64,000 nucleotides of DNA from Galbibacter orientalis DSM 19592 (lineage in GTDB: Bacteria; Bacteroidota; Bacteroidia; Flavobacteriales; Flavobacteriaceae), in NCBI RefSeq assembly GCF_000260115.1, contig NZ_JH651379.1:248001-312000 (forward strand). The letters are read 5' to 3'. The notes under the pieces are model-generated. The model ran no database searches. It was not told where the DNA came from and saw only the letters and a list, made by a program, of their open reading frames with translations. Positions 33,064 through 41,928 of this stretch are shown in pieces; the first letter of the stretch is position 1, and each line of letters opens with the position of its first letter. Made by a program: the position numbers and the translations under genes.

Positions 33064-33640
33064 TAGCGTTGCTACATATTGTAAAGATTTATTGACGACT
33101 TCAAAATGTTCGGCATTGCCTTTTCATAATCTTCAACATACCAAGGAAGTGGTGCAGAATGTAAAATACTTATGCGCTGCTATGGATATTAATAAGCAAA
33201 ATACAGAGATTCTTGTCGTTGCAGCGTGGTTTCACGATACAGGATTCTCAACCACCTACAAAGGTCACGAGGATGAAAGTAAATTGATAGCCACCCATTT
33301 TTTAAAAAAAGAAAAAGTTAGTAAAGATTTTATAGAAAAAGTCAATAATTGTATCGATGCCACTAAAATGCCACAATGTCCAACCACAGCTTTGGCCGAA
33401 GTGCTTTGCGATGCCGATATTTTTCACATCAGCAATTCGCATTTCTTTTATCGAAAACTTTTGCTTCGTAGGGAATGGGAAGTGTATTGCGATAACAAAG
33501 TAACCGATTTTGAATGGCATAAACTGAATTTAGAATTTTTAAAAAAGCACCATTTTAGAACCCTTTACGGAGAAGATATCCTTGAACAAGGAAAACAAGA
33601 AAATATACATAAAGTAGAACAAATATTAGCTAGTTACTAG
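33056..33640 (+). CDS. HD-domain phosphohydrolase-like protein
   Basis: A 194-residue protein of the HD superfamily. Metal-binding residues are visible as His in FHNLQHTKEV, the His-Asp pair in AAWFHDTGF, and Asp residues in VLCDADIFHI. Such enzymes hydrolyse phosphate esters of nucleotides or nucleic acids; the substrate is unknown. I chose the ATG at 33056, which overlaps the stop of the membrane protein gene by eight bases; a longer start at 33035 is possible. Translational coupling to the membrane protein suggests a joint role. Confidence 0.8.
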   Translation: MISSVATYCKDLLTTSKCSALPFHNLQHTKEVVQNVKYLCAAMDINKQNTEILVVAAWFHDTGFSTTYKGHEDESKLIATHFLKKEKVSKDFIEKVNNCIDATKMPQCPTTALAEVLCDADIFHISNSHFFYRKLLLRREWEVYCDNKVTDFEWHKLNLEFLKKHHFRTLYGEDILEQGKQENIHKVEQILASY

Positions 33641-33672
33641 CTGAAAATTACATCTTAAAAACCTTAAATAAA

Positions 33673-35649
33673 ATGTCAAAAATCTTCCCAATGCGCTTCA
33701 CTTTATTCAAAGCCTATATTGGCTTGTTTTTAATACTTTCTTTTATAGTAAGGTGTAGTTTCTTTATTTGGAATTTTTCTGAAGTAGATAAAGAAGCATT
33801 TACTCTTATTGAAACCTTCGGAATAGGCTTCTTGTTCGATATAGCAACAATTTCATTTTTTGCTATACCTTATTTAGCATACTTATTGTTTTTTCCAAAA
33901 CGATTTTATGGTTCTATAGTAGATAAAATCATTACTTATTTTGGATTCTCAATTGGTGTGCTGATTATATTTTTTTCCTTCTTTGGAGAGTTTACATTTT
34001 GGGATGAATTTCAAAGAAGATATAATTTTATAGCTGTAGATTATTTAATTTATACTTACGAGGTAGTAAAGAACATTAATGAATCTTACCCGTTGCCTAT
34101 CCTTATTTCTGCTATGTTAATATTGGTTTTAACGAGTTTATTTATTGTGTATAAGTTAGGCTATTTTAATAAAACATTTAAAAGTGATACAACATTCAAA
34201 CCTAAATTAATCGCTTCGTTTCCTTGGATAGTTATTGTTGTTATTAGTCTCATGTTTATTACAAATAAACAAGCGGATTTTTCTGAAAACCGATACAATA
34301 ACGAACTGGCAAAATCAGGAATTTACTCATTCTTTGCAGCCTTCCGTAATAACGAGTTGCCTTATAATGAATTTTATAAAACCATTCCAAAAGAAGAAGC
34401 TTTTAAAACCGTTAAAGCGAGTTTGTTAAATTCAAAAAATGCGTTTGGAAATGCAAATATAAATTCGATTTATAGAACAATATTAAATACAGATAGTATT
34501 CAGAAATCAATAACACCCAATGTCATTTTCATTTGTATAGAAAGTTTAAGTGCCGATTTTTTAAGTGAATTTGGTAATAAAAATAACATTTCACCAATAC
34601 TAGATTCATTAGCCAATAACAGTCTGTTATTTCTAAATCTCTATGCAACAGGAACACGAACAGTAAGAGGAATGGAAGCGATAACCTTATCCATTCCGCC
34701 AACACCAGGACGTAGTATTGTAAAACGAAAAAATAATCAAGATTTATTTACCATTGGAGAGGTATTTAAACAAAAGGGTTACGAACGTAATTTCTTCTAT
34801 GGAGGCGATGGCTACTTTGATAATATGAACACCTATTTTGGAGGAAACGGTTTTAATATCGTTGATAGAGGACGTGGTTTTCTCTTGGATAAAAACATTA
34901 CAACCACTCGTACTAATATTGAAGATGACGAAGTTACTTTTGAAAATGCTTGGGGAGTTTGTGATATGGATATTTACAATAAAGTACTAAAAGAAGCTGA
35001 TAAGGCCTACGTAACGGGAAAACTATTTTTCGATTTTGTAATGACGACTTCTAATCACAAACCTTATACCTACCCAGAGGGCAAAATAGATATACCTTCA
35101 GGAACAGGGAGAAATGGCGCAGTAAAATATACCGATTATGCAATTGGTCAATTTATAAAAAAGGCACAGCAAAAACCTTGGTTTAAAAATACGGTATTCG
35201 TAATAATGAGTGACCATTGTGCAAGTAGCGCAGGACGTTGGGAATTGGATGTTAAAAATTACCACATACCGGCATTAATTTTCAATTTACCGAATCAACA
35301 ACCAGAAAAAATAAACAAGCTGGCTTCTCAAATTGATGTATTTCCAACCTTGTTTTCGGCCCTGCATTGGAACTATAAGTCCAATCTCTTCGGAAATGAT
35401 ATTATGTCAATGCAACCACAAGATGAGCGTGCGTTTATAGGAAACTATAGAAAATTAGGGTATCTAAAAGACAATAAAATCTTGATATTAGATGAACAGA
35501 AAAATGCAAATTTCTACTCTTGGAATCCTTCAGATAATAGCTTGACAACCATTCCTTCCGAAGAAAGTTTTGAGAAAAAAAGTATTTCATTCTATGAGGT
35601 TTCAGATGATTTATATAGAAATGAAGGTTTAAAACTAAAGCGTAAATAA
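33673..35649 (+). CDS. LTA synthase-like phosphoglycerol/phosphoethanolamine transferase
   Basis: A 658-residue membrane enzyme of the alkaline-phosphatase (sulfatase) superfamily. There are five N-terminal membrane helices (to about residue 190) and then a periplasmic catalytic domain. The metal-binding start is PNVIFICIESLSADFLSEFG, the likely nucleophile is a Thr in ATGTRTVRGMEA (about 326-330), and the C-terminal metal site reads VIMSDHCASSAGRW. In other bacteria such enzymes move phosphoglycerol or phosphoethanolamine from a lipid to a glycan or lipid A, leaving diacylglycerol. The next gene is a lipid kinase that could recycle that diacylglycerol. Confidence 0.88.
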   Translation: MSKIFPMRFTLFKAYIGLFLILSFIVRCSFFIWNFSEVDKEAFTLIETFGIGFLFDIATISFFAIPYLAYLLFFPKRFYGSIVDKIITYFGFSIGVLIIFFSFFGEFTFWDEFQRRYNFIAVDYLIYTYEVVKNINESYPLPILISAMLILVLTSLFIVYKLGYFNKTFKSDTTFKPKLIASFPWIVIVVISLMFITNKQADFSENRYNNELAKSGIYSFFAAFRNNELPYNEFYKTIPKEEAFKTVKASLLNSKNAFGNANINSIYRTILNTDSIQKSITPNVIFICIESLSADFLSEFGNKNNISPILDSLANNSLLFLNLYATGTRTVRGMEAITLSIPPTPGRSIVKRKNNQDLFTIGEVFKQKGYERNFFYGGDGYFDNMNTYFGGNGFNIVDRGRGFLLDKNITTTRTNIEDDEVTFENAWGVCDMDIYNKVLKEADKAYVTGKLFFDFVMTTSNHKPYTYPEGKIDIPSGTGRNGAVKYTDYAIGQFIKKAQQKPWFKNTVFVIMSDHCASSAGRWELDVKNYHIPALIFNLPNQQPEKINKLASQIDVFPTLFSALHWNYKSNLFGNDIMSMQPQDERAFIGNYRKLGYLKDNKILILDEQKNANFYSWNPSDNSLTTIPSEESFEKKSISFYEVSDDLYRNEGLKLKRK

Positions 35650-35650
35650 G

Positions 35651-36535
35651 GTGGTAACTATTCATTTCATAATTAACCCAATTGCAGGAACCGGTCATCA
35701 TAGTTTTTCTGAAACATTACTTCATAATTACTTTGAAGTAGATAAATATAATATCAGTATTAAATTTTCAAATTACAAAGGACACGCAATCGATTTAACC
35801 AAAGAATCTATCAAACAAAAAGCGAATATCATTGTTGCTTGTGGCGGAGATGGCACTATAAATGAAGTGGCTTCAACTTTGGTTGGCACCTCTATTCCTT
35901 TAGGTATTATCCCAATTGGTTCAGGTAATGGTTTAGCTTCTAATTTGAATATTCCAAGAAATATTATAAAAGCACTTAAAATCATTAAAAATAATAACCA
36001 AACAAAAATTGATGTTGGCTGCATAAATGAAAGATATTTTTTTAGTAATACTGGTTTTGGCTTTACGGCTAGTGTTATAGGAAACTATGAATCTTTAAAG
36101 CAAAGAACACTTTTTTATTATATAAAAGCTTCTTTTAAATCATTTAAAGAATTTAATAAAGTAAAGGAAAATATTACCATTATAAATGGCGCTTCTGAAA
36201 TCGTAAATCCATTTTTAATTTTTATTTCAAATTCAAATGTAATGGGGTATAATTTCAGTTTAACACCTAAAGCTTCATTACAAGATGGTCTGTTAGATGT
36301 GGTTATTGTACCTAAAATAAGTAAACTGAAGATGTTACTTTTTGGCTTTTGTATGATAATCAAAAAACCAAATGTATTAAAAGGCGTTAAAAGCTTTCAA
36401 ACAAAGGAAATTTTGCTTTCTCGAAATCAAAATAATTTTTTCGAATTTCAAATTGATGGAGAATTAGCTCAACTAAAAGAACAATCTCTTTCTGTGTATT
36501 TAAAAGAGAAGTCATTACGTGTTATCATTTGTTAA
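35651..36535 (+). CDS. Diacylglycerol/lipid kinase family protein
   Basis: A cytosolic lipid kinase of 294 residues. The nucleotide-binding motif is VACGGDGTINEVAS, and a second conserved segment is IPIGSGNGLASNLNIP. The C-terminal beta-sandwich domain has QIDGELAQLKEQSL. Its GTG start lies two bases after the stop of the LtaS-like gene, so the two are cotranscribed. Together they make biochemical sense: the transferase would release diacylglycerol, and this enzyme would phosphorylate it back to phosphatidic acid. The partnership is inferred. Confidence 0.88.
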   Translation: MVTIHFIINPIAGTGHHSFSETLLHNYFEVDKYNISIKFSNYKGHAIDLTKESIKQKANIIVACGGDGTINEVASTLVGTSIPLGIIPIGSGNGLASNLNIPRNIIKALKIIKNNNQTKIDVGCINERYFFSNTGFGFTASVIGNYESLKQRTLFYYIKASFKSFKEFNKVKENITIINGASEIVNPFLIFISNSNVMGYNFSLTPKASLQDGLLDVVIVPKISKLKMLLFGFCMIIKKPNVLKGVKSFQTKEILLSRNQNNFFEFQIDGELAQLKEQSLSVYLKEKSLRVIIC

Positions 36536-36773
36536 AAAAAAATAAAATATGAGACAAATTAGTTTAATTAAATTAAGTAAATCGATTGCCTTTTATGTTG
36601 AATGTGAAGAGTTATAAAGAAGATGAACGTATATTTACCAAAGGCAGAAGCAATTTATTAGGCTTATATCGAGCCATTAAAAGTTTATGTTTTTATTAAA
36701 AATAATTGATATCATTATATGATATTAATAAAAAAAACCGTTTAGTATATAACTTTGTAAATTATTTTATTTT
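36536..36773 (+). promoter_or_regulatory. Intergenic region with gene debris and a promoter for the Trx-ApbE operon
   Basis: No intact gene is present. Short frames such as the one reading YKEDERIFTKGRSNLLGLYR (about 36610-36700) look like debris of a lost gene. A TAACTTTG box at 36750-36757 fits the TAnnTTTG pattern and lies 16 bases before the Trx gene start; its TTG partner is not clear. Confidence 0.45.
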
Positions 36774-37214
36774 ATGAAAAAAAATTTATCAGTAGCATTG
36801 TTATTTATAGCTACAATTACCTTAGTAAATGCCCAAGAATGGCAAACAAATTTTGCGAAAGCAAAAGAAAAAGCAGCAAAAGAAAGCAAACCAATTATAC
36901 TAGTTTTTCAAGGCTCGGACTGGTGTGCACCTTGTATAAAGTTAGATAGAGAAATTTGGAGCACAGAAGTTTTTAAAACCTATGCAGCAAAACATTATGT
37001 AATGTTACGAGCTGATTTTCCTAGAAAAAAGAAAAACGCATTATCAGAATCTCAAACAAAAGCCAACGCTACACTTGCAGAAAAATACAACAAACAAGGT
37101 TATTTCCCATTTGTGGTAGTGCTTGATTCTAATGGTAACGTTTTAGGCGAAAATAGTTATAAAAAAACAACACCAGAAAATTATATTAAAGAATTAAATA
37201 CATTTATAAAATAA
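36774..37214 (+). CDS. Exported thioredoxin-family protein
   Basis: A periplasmic thioredoxin-fold protein of 146 residues. A signal peptide ends at LVNAQ (about residue 21). The redox motif is Cys-Ala-Pro-Cys in GSDWCAPCIKLDREIW, and cis-Pro is in YFPFVVVLDSNG. It begins a five-gene operon with ApbE, DUF4266, DUF3570 and DsbD, a gene neighbourhood that recurs in Bacteroidota. It may receive electrons from DsbD and reduce a partner made by this operon. The promoter lies just upstream. Confidence 0.88.
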   Translation: MKKNLSVALLFIATITLVNAQEWQTNFAKAKEKAAKESKPIILVFQGSDWCAPCIKLDREIWSTEVFKTYAAKHYVMLRADFPRKKKNALSESQTKANATLAEKYNKQGYFPFVVVLDSNGNVLGENSYKKTTPENYIKELNTFIK

Positions 37215-37215
37215 T

Positions 37216-38196
37216 TTGAAACATCATTTTTTTATATTATTTCTGTCTTTTACATTAGCTTGTATTGCTCAGGAGCCGTACAAACGCACACTCAAATTAA
37301 TGGGTAGTCGTTTTGATATTACGGTTGTTGCTAACGATTCTGTACAAGGAAACCAATATATTGATACCGCTGTTGCGGAAATTTCAAGAATAGAAAAACT
37401 CATCTCATCTTGGGATGGAAATTCTCAAACTTCAAAAATTAATAGAAATGCCGGAATAAAACCTGTAAAAGTAGATTCAGAACTTTTTGAGTTAATAGAA
37501 AGAGCCATTGGAATTTCAAAACTTACCGATGGTGCTTTTGATATCAGTTATGCATCAATGGACAACATTTGGAAATTTGATGGTAGTATGACCACTATGC
37601 CTTCGGAAGAAGAAATTACAGCTTCGGTATCTAAAGTGGGTTATCAAAATATTATACTTAACAAAGAAAATAGTACGGTTTTCTTGAAATCTGAAGGGAT
37701 GAAAATTGGCTTCGGTGCCATTGGCAAGGGCTATGCGGCAGATAAAGCCAAAGATTTACTAATTTCAAAAGGAGTGCCATCAGGAATCATAAATGCTTCT
37801 GGAGATATGAATACTTGGGGAAAACAGCCCAATGGAAAAGAATGGAAAGTGGCCATTACCAATCCAATAGATAAGAATAAAGTTTTTGCTTTGCTTCCTA
37901 TTACAAACGAAGCAGTTGTAACCTCTGGTAATTATGAAAAGTTTGTCAATTTTAACGGCACTCGGTATTCACATATCATAGACCCACGAACAGGTTATCC
38001 ATCTACCGGAATTATAAGCGTAACCGTTTTTGCACCCAAAGCAGAATTGGCTGATGCTCTGGCAACGTCCGTTTTTGTAATGGGAAAAGAAGCGGGATTG
38101 GACCGTATCAATCAATTGCCAAAAATAGAATGCATCATTATAGATGATAAAGGAAATATCACAAAATCAAAGAACATAGAAATCGATAAACTATGA
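37216..38196 (+). CDS. apbE: FAD:protein FMN transferase (ApbE)
   Basis: Transfers FMN from FAD to a Thr or Ser of an exported target protein, with Mg2+. It has 326 residues with a signal-like N-terminus (FFILFLSFTLACIAQ). Family motifs are DGAFDISYASM, GAIGKGYAADKAKDLL, INASGDMNTWG, SHIIDPRTGYPS and AELADALATSVFVMG, the last two carrying the usual metal-site Asp and Ala-Thr pair. The start seems to be a TTG two bases after the previous stop. The end overlaps the DUF4266 gene by four bases. The flavinylated partner is not identified. Confidence 0.93.
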   Translation: MKHHFFILFLSFTLACIAQEPYKRTLKLMGSRFDITVVANDSVQGNQYIDTAVAEISRIEKLISSWDGNSQTSKINRNAGIKPVKVDSELFELIERAIGISKLTDGAFDISYASMDNIWKFDGSMTTMPSEEEITASVSKVGYQNIILNKENSTVFLKSEGMKIGFGAIGKGYAADKAKDLLISKGVPSGIINASGDMNTWGKQPNGKEWKVAITNPIDKNKVFALLPITNEAVVTSGNYEKFVNFNGTRYSHIIDPRTGYPSTGIISVTVFAPKAELADALATSVFVMGKEAGLDRINQLPKIECIIIDDKGNITKSKNIEIDKL

Positions 38197-38405
38197 TGAA
38201 GAAAATAATAATGCTCACTATGATTACGTGCTTCTTTAGCAGTTGCGTAGTGGTTAAGGAATATGAGAAGGTTAATATAAATGACCCAGATATGGCACTC
38301 GCAGATAAGAAATGTGACCGTAATGTAACAACTGCACATTCTTATAGAGAAGCTGCCGTTGGGGCAAACGGAGGAAAAACTGGAGGAGGCTGCGGCTGTA
38401 ATTAA
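38193..38405 (+). CDS. DUF4266 small lipoprotein
   Basis: A 70-residue lipoprotein. The signal ends at the lipobox Cys in FFSSCVVVKEYEK. The mature part holds SYREAAVGANGG and ends with a Gly- and Cys-rich tail (GGGCGCN), the hallmark of DUF4266. The gene starts inside the last bases of apbE (overlap of four) and precedes the DUF3570 gene. Because these families travel with ApbE, this peptide could be the modified or redox-active partner, but this is unproved. Confidence 0.88.
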   Translation: MMKKIIMLTMITCFFSSCVVVKEYEKVNINDPDMALADKKCDRNVTTAHSYREAAVGANGGKTGGGCGCN

Positions 38406-38418
38406 ATCAAAATTTCAA

Positions 38419-39732
38419 TTGAAAAAATTTATTCTTTTTATGTGTGTATTCGCTTTTGCGAAAGCGTACTCTCAAACTAGTCAAGACTCAACCAAAGTCT
38501 ATAAAAAACGTGTATTAGAAACTGTTGAAGTAGATTTTTTATCAAGCTATTATAGTCAAGATGGAGATAACGCAGCGGTAAGCGGTGGTATCGGGACTGA
38601 AGAATTGACTGATGTTACAGGGACATTTGTAGTCTCTATTCCTTTAAATGATGATGATGTATTAACAATTGATGCAGGTGTATCGGCATACACCTCTGCT
38701 TCATCAAGTAATGTGGGGCCTTTTGATGATGGTCCTGCAGACCCTTTTCAAGCGTCATCAGGTGCATCAAGTAGTGACTTGTGGGCGAATGTAACAGGAA
38801 GTTACAGTCATAGTTCTGACGACCGAAACGATATTTGGTCTGCCAAATTATCGGTATCCACTGAATACGATTACTTTTCGGTAGGTGTCGGGGGTAGTTA
38901 TACCAAACTTTTTAACGAAAAAAACACTGAAGTTAGTGTAAACGGGAATGTATATATAGATACCTGGAACGCTATTTATCCTACAGAATTGAGGCCGTTT
39001 GGTGCTGGTGGAGATGGATTGAATAATCGTTTGTTTACCCAAAATACCATAACAGGAAATGCCAATTATAATCCGAGGTTTGAGCCTTTTGATAGTGAAG
39101 GGCGTAATTCCTATTCCTTAGGCTTTGGTTTCTCGCAAATTTTACATAAAAATGTACAAGGTTCATTGGCGTTAGATTTTGTGCAACAACAAGGGTTGTT
39201 GTCTACACCATTTCAACGCGTCTATTTTGGAGATGTAGCCGATTCCTTTATTGATGATTTTCAGCTTGCAGATGCTATTGAGCGCTTGCCCGATTCAAGA
39301 TTTAAAGTAGCTGTAGGTGGTCGTTTAAATTGGTATCTCAATGAAACCTTTACAGTAAGAACCTTCTATCGTTATTATTTTGACGATTGGGGAATCAATT
39401 CACACACTGCAAGTATTGAAGTGCCAGTGAAAATTACCGATAAGTTTACGCTGTATCCTTCTTACAGGTTCTATAATCAAACCGCAGCCGATTATTTTAA
39501 CCCATACGAAGGTGCTTTGTCCACAGATGAGTTTTACACTTCAGATTATGACCTTTCGGAATATTCGGCAAATCAATTTGGGTTTGGAGTGTCTTACACA
39601 GACATTTTTGCGAAAGCCCATCTCTGGAAATTTGGACTTAAAAGTATAGACCTGAAATTCTATCAATATGATAGGGATACCACATTTAGTTCTAGCATCA
39701 TTACAGCAGGATTTAAGTTTGTGATGGATTAA
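38419..39732 (+). CDS. DUF3570 outer-membrane-type protein
   Basis: A 437-residue exported protein. I chose the TTG at 38419 because it gives a clean signal peptide (KKFILFMCVFAFAKAYSQ); an earlier ATG at 38359 lies inside the DUF4266 gene and adds only unlikely residues. The mature part is made of many alternating strands with aromatic ends and finishes in a Phe-containing strand (AGFKFVMD), as expected of a beta-barrel. DUF3570 is always near ApbE and DUF4266 in this phylum. A palindromic 16-mer (38451-38466) sits inside the signal sequence. Confidence 0.88.
   Translation: MKKFILFMCVFAFAKAYSQTSQDSTKVYKKRVLETVEVDFLSSYYSQDGDNAAVSGGIGTEELTDVTGTFVVSIPLNDDDVLTIDAGVSAYTSASSSNVGPFDDGPADPFQASSGASSSDLWANVTGSYSHSSDDRNDIWSAKLSVSTEYDYFSVGVGGSYTKLFNEKNTEVSVNGNVYIDTWNAIYPTELRPFGAGGDGLNNRLFTQNTITGNANYNPRFEPFDSEGRNSYSLGFGFSQILHKNVQGSLALDFVQQQGLLSTPFQRVYFGDVADSFIDDFQLADAIERLPDSRFKVAVGGRLNWYLNETFTVRTFYRYYFDDWGINSHTASIEVPVKITDKFTLYPSYRFYNQTAADYFNPYEGALSTDEFYTSDYDLSEYSANQFGFGVSYTDIFAKAHLWKFGLKSIDLKFYQYDRDTTFSSSIITAGFKFVMD
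38451..38466. repeat. Palindromic 16-mer inside the DUF3570 signal peptide
   Basis: CGCTTTTGCGAAAGCG, with arms CGCTTT and AAAGCG, encodes part of AFAKA. The same 16 bases occur at 41358-41373 in the dsbD gene, in the same frame, and also encode AFAKA. Confidence 0.75.
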
Positions 39733-39801
39733 CTCAAGATTTATAAAATGATAACTGTCTTGTGGTTTTTAACCACAGGGCAGGAAAACTATACCTTATG
39801 T

Positions 39802-41748
39802 ATGAAGAAATTAATAATAATATTTGCTGTTTTTGCAAGCTTTTTAGCAAATGCGCAACAGGGAATTATTGAGCCTGTTACTTGGAATTCTAAAGTGCAA
39901 AAGATTTCTGATACCGAATATAATATTATTCTAACGGGTAGTATTGATGAAGAATGGCACGTTTTTTCTCAATTTACTAATGAAGATGGTTCTTTACCTT
40001 CGGTATTAACTTTTAAAAATAGTGAAGGGAATTATGAACTGGTAGATAATGCAAAAGAAGGTGAAACCGTAAAGGCATTTAACGATATTTTCGAAGTAGA
40101 GGAAACCTACTTTTTAAATAAAGCCCAATTCACACAGCGTATAAGCTTACTTTCAGAAGGTGTAAAACAAGTAAATGTTCATTTGGAATATCAGGTATGT
40201 AAGGACGTCTGTATTAACAAGGAAGAAAATTTCATTATAAACTTGGACGGGACTAAAGCTGAGCTTACTAATGTAGTATTAGACGAAAAAAGTAAAGCAC
40301 TCTCTAATAGTTTGCTATTAGATTTAAAGCACAAAGAACGCTTACAATCCGGTTCAGATGAAATCACCACAGAAGGTAATTTATGGAAAATTTTTGCACT
40401 TGGCTTTTTAGGCGGCCTTGTAGCGTTGCTCACCCCTTGTGTGTTTCCTATGATACCACTTACGGTATCTTTTTTTACCAAGCAATCCGGTAATAAAAGT
40501 AAGGGAATCACAAATGCCATTTTATATGGAGCTTTTATAGTCATTATCTATGTGGGCTTAAGTGTTCCATTTCATTTTTTGGATTCGGTAGACCCGGAAA
40601 TTTTAAATACGATATCTACAAATATTTGGCTCAATGTTATATTTTTTATCATATTCATCTTTTTTGCTTTTTCATTCTTTGGTTATTACGAATTAACATT
40701 GCCTAGTTCCTGGTCAAATAAAATGGATTCCGCTTCTAGTGCTGGTGGTCTAATAGGAATCTTCTTTATGGCGGTAACACTCGCTTTGGTTTCTTTCTCG
40801 TGTACAGGACCCATTTTAGGCTCGCTATTGGCAGGTTCGCTAACTAGTGCTGGTGGTGCGTTTCAACTTACCGCAGGAATGACTGGATTTGGTGCTGCAC
40901 TTGCGCTACCATTTGCACTATTTGCCTTGTTTCCTAACTTGTTGAAATCCTTACCAAAATCTGGCGGATGGTTAACCACAGTAAAAGTGTTATTAGGTTT
41001 TGTGGAGCTAGCATTGGCCTTTAAATTCTTATCAAATGCGGATTTGGTAGCACATTGGGGAATTCTTAAACGAGAAGTTTTCATAGGTATTTGGATGGTC
41101 ATATTCCTGTTAATGGCATTATACTTCTTTGGTGTTATTCGCTTTCCACACGATGGCAAAAAGAAATTGAGTTTCCCAAAAATTTCATTTGCCATATTAG
41201 TGGTTGCGTTTGTCATTTATCTAGGAACGGGACTTACTAAAAATTCACACCTAAAATTGTTGGCAGGGTTTCCGCCACCTACATTTTACAGCCTATATGA
41301 ACAAGAATCTGATTGTCCACTAGGGTTAGACTGCTATAAAGATTTTGATGAAGGTCTCGCTTTTGCGAAAGCGAATAACAAACCTATTCTTTTAGATTTT
41401 ACAGGATGGGCTTGTGTTAATTGTAGAAAGATGGAAGAAAATGTTTGGAGCGACCCAAAAGTTTATAAACTACTAAAGGAAGACTATGTTTTAATTTCAC
41501 TTTATGTAGACGACCGCAAAGCACTCTCTGAAGATGAGCAATTCAAAATAAAACTTAGCGAAAATCATTTAAAATCTATTGAAACCGTAGGCGATAAATG
41601 GTCAACATTTCAATATGTAAACTTCCAGACGGCTTCTCAACCTTACTATGTAACTATGAATGCCAACCTTGAAATACTCAACGAGGCAAAACAGTATGCT
41701 GGGATTGATGAGTATTATGAGTGGTTAAAGGTTGGTGTTAGGAAGTAG
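39802..41748 (+). CDS. Thiol:disulfide interchange protein DsbD-like
   Basis: A 648-residue reductant conductor across the inner membrane. The start at 39802 gives a signal peptide (KKLIIIFAVFASFLANAQ). An N-terminal periplasmic domain follows (about 20-185), then the CcdA-like eight-helix domain with redox Cys213 (LTPCVFPM) and Cys334 (FSCTGPILGS), then a thioredoxin domain with Cys538-Val-Asn-Cys541 (GWACVNCRK). It passes electrons from cytosolic thioredoxin outward, here probably to the exported Trx protein of the same operon. An in-frame ATG 18 codons earlier is less likely. A palindromic 16-mer is embedded at 41358-41373. Confidence 0.93.
   Translation: MKKLIIIFAVFASFLANAQQGIIEPVTWNSKVQKISDTEYNIILTGSIDEEWHVFSQFTNEDGSLPSVLTFKNSEGNYELVDNAKEGETVKAFNDIFEVEETYFLNKAQFTQRISLLSEGVKQVNVHLEYQVCKDVCINKEENFIINLDGTKAELTNVVLDEKSKALSNSLLLDLKHKERLQSGSDEITTEGNLWKIFALGFLGGLVALLTPCVFPMIPLTVSFFTKQSGNKSKGITNAILYGAFIVIIYVGLSVPFHFLDSVDPEILNTISTNIWLNVIFFIIFIFFAFSFFGYYELTLPSSWSNKMDSASSAGGLIGIFFMAVTLALVSFSCTGPILGSLLAGSLTSAGGAFQLTAGMTGFGAALALPFALFALFPNLLKSLPKSGGWLTTVKVLLGFVELALAFKFLSNADLVAHWGILKREVFIGIWMVIFLLMALYFFGVIRFPHDGKKKLSFPKISFAILVVAFVIYLGTGLTKNSHLKLLAGFPPPTFYSLYEQESDCPLGLDCYKDFDEGLAFAKANNKPILLDFTGWACVNCRKMEENVWSDPKVYKLLKEDYVLISLYVDDRKALSEDEQFKIKLSENHLKSIETVGDKWSTFQYVNFQTASQPYYVTMNANLEILNEAKQYAGIDEYYEWLKVGVRK
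41358..41373. repeat. Palindromic 16-mer inside dsbD
   Basis: Exact copy of the sequence at 38451-38466 (CGCTTTTGCGAAAGCG), in the linker before the thioredoxin domain, coding AFAKA. Confidence 0.75.
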
Positions 41749-41864
41749 AATTTTGTTTGCTTTTGTTATTTTAAGTTGCGCTATAATTATTTAACTATCA
41801 CGTTTTTATCAAATGCATAGGTTATGGTTTCGACATAAAATTATTTGTCGATAAAAACTATCAC

Positions 41865-41914
41865 TCAAAAGTTAATAACACTATCCAATGCATCATCAGC
41901 ATCTTTGTGGATGA
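41865..41914 (-). pseudogene. Relic: last 17 codons of an integrase like integrase A
   Basis: Read on the minus strand it gives LIHKDADDALDSVINF and a stop, against FIHKEADDALDSVINF in integrase A (6559-7773). At the DNA level, ATAACACTATCCAATGCATC is shared. Homology stops at about 41914, next to the end of the SEC-C gene at 41929. The rest of that integrase is gone. Confidence 0.8.
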
Positions 41915-41928
41915 GAAATCTAAATAAT

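Noticed and set aside
38359-38418. The earlier ATG as start of the DUF3570 protein
   Set aside because: It lies within the DUF4266 gene and puts 20 charged residues in front of a good signal peptide that begins at the TTG at 38419.
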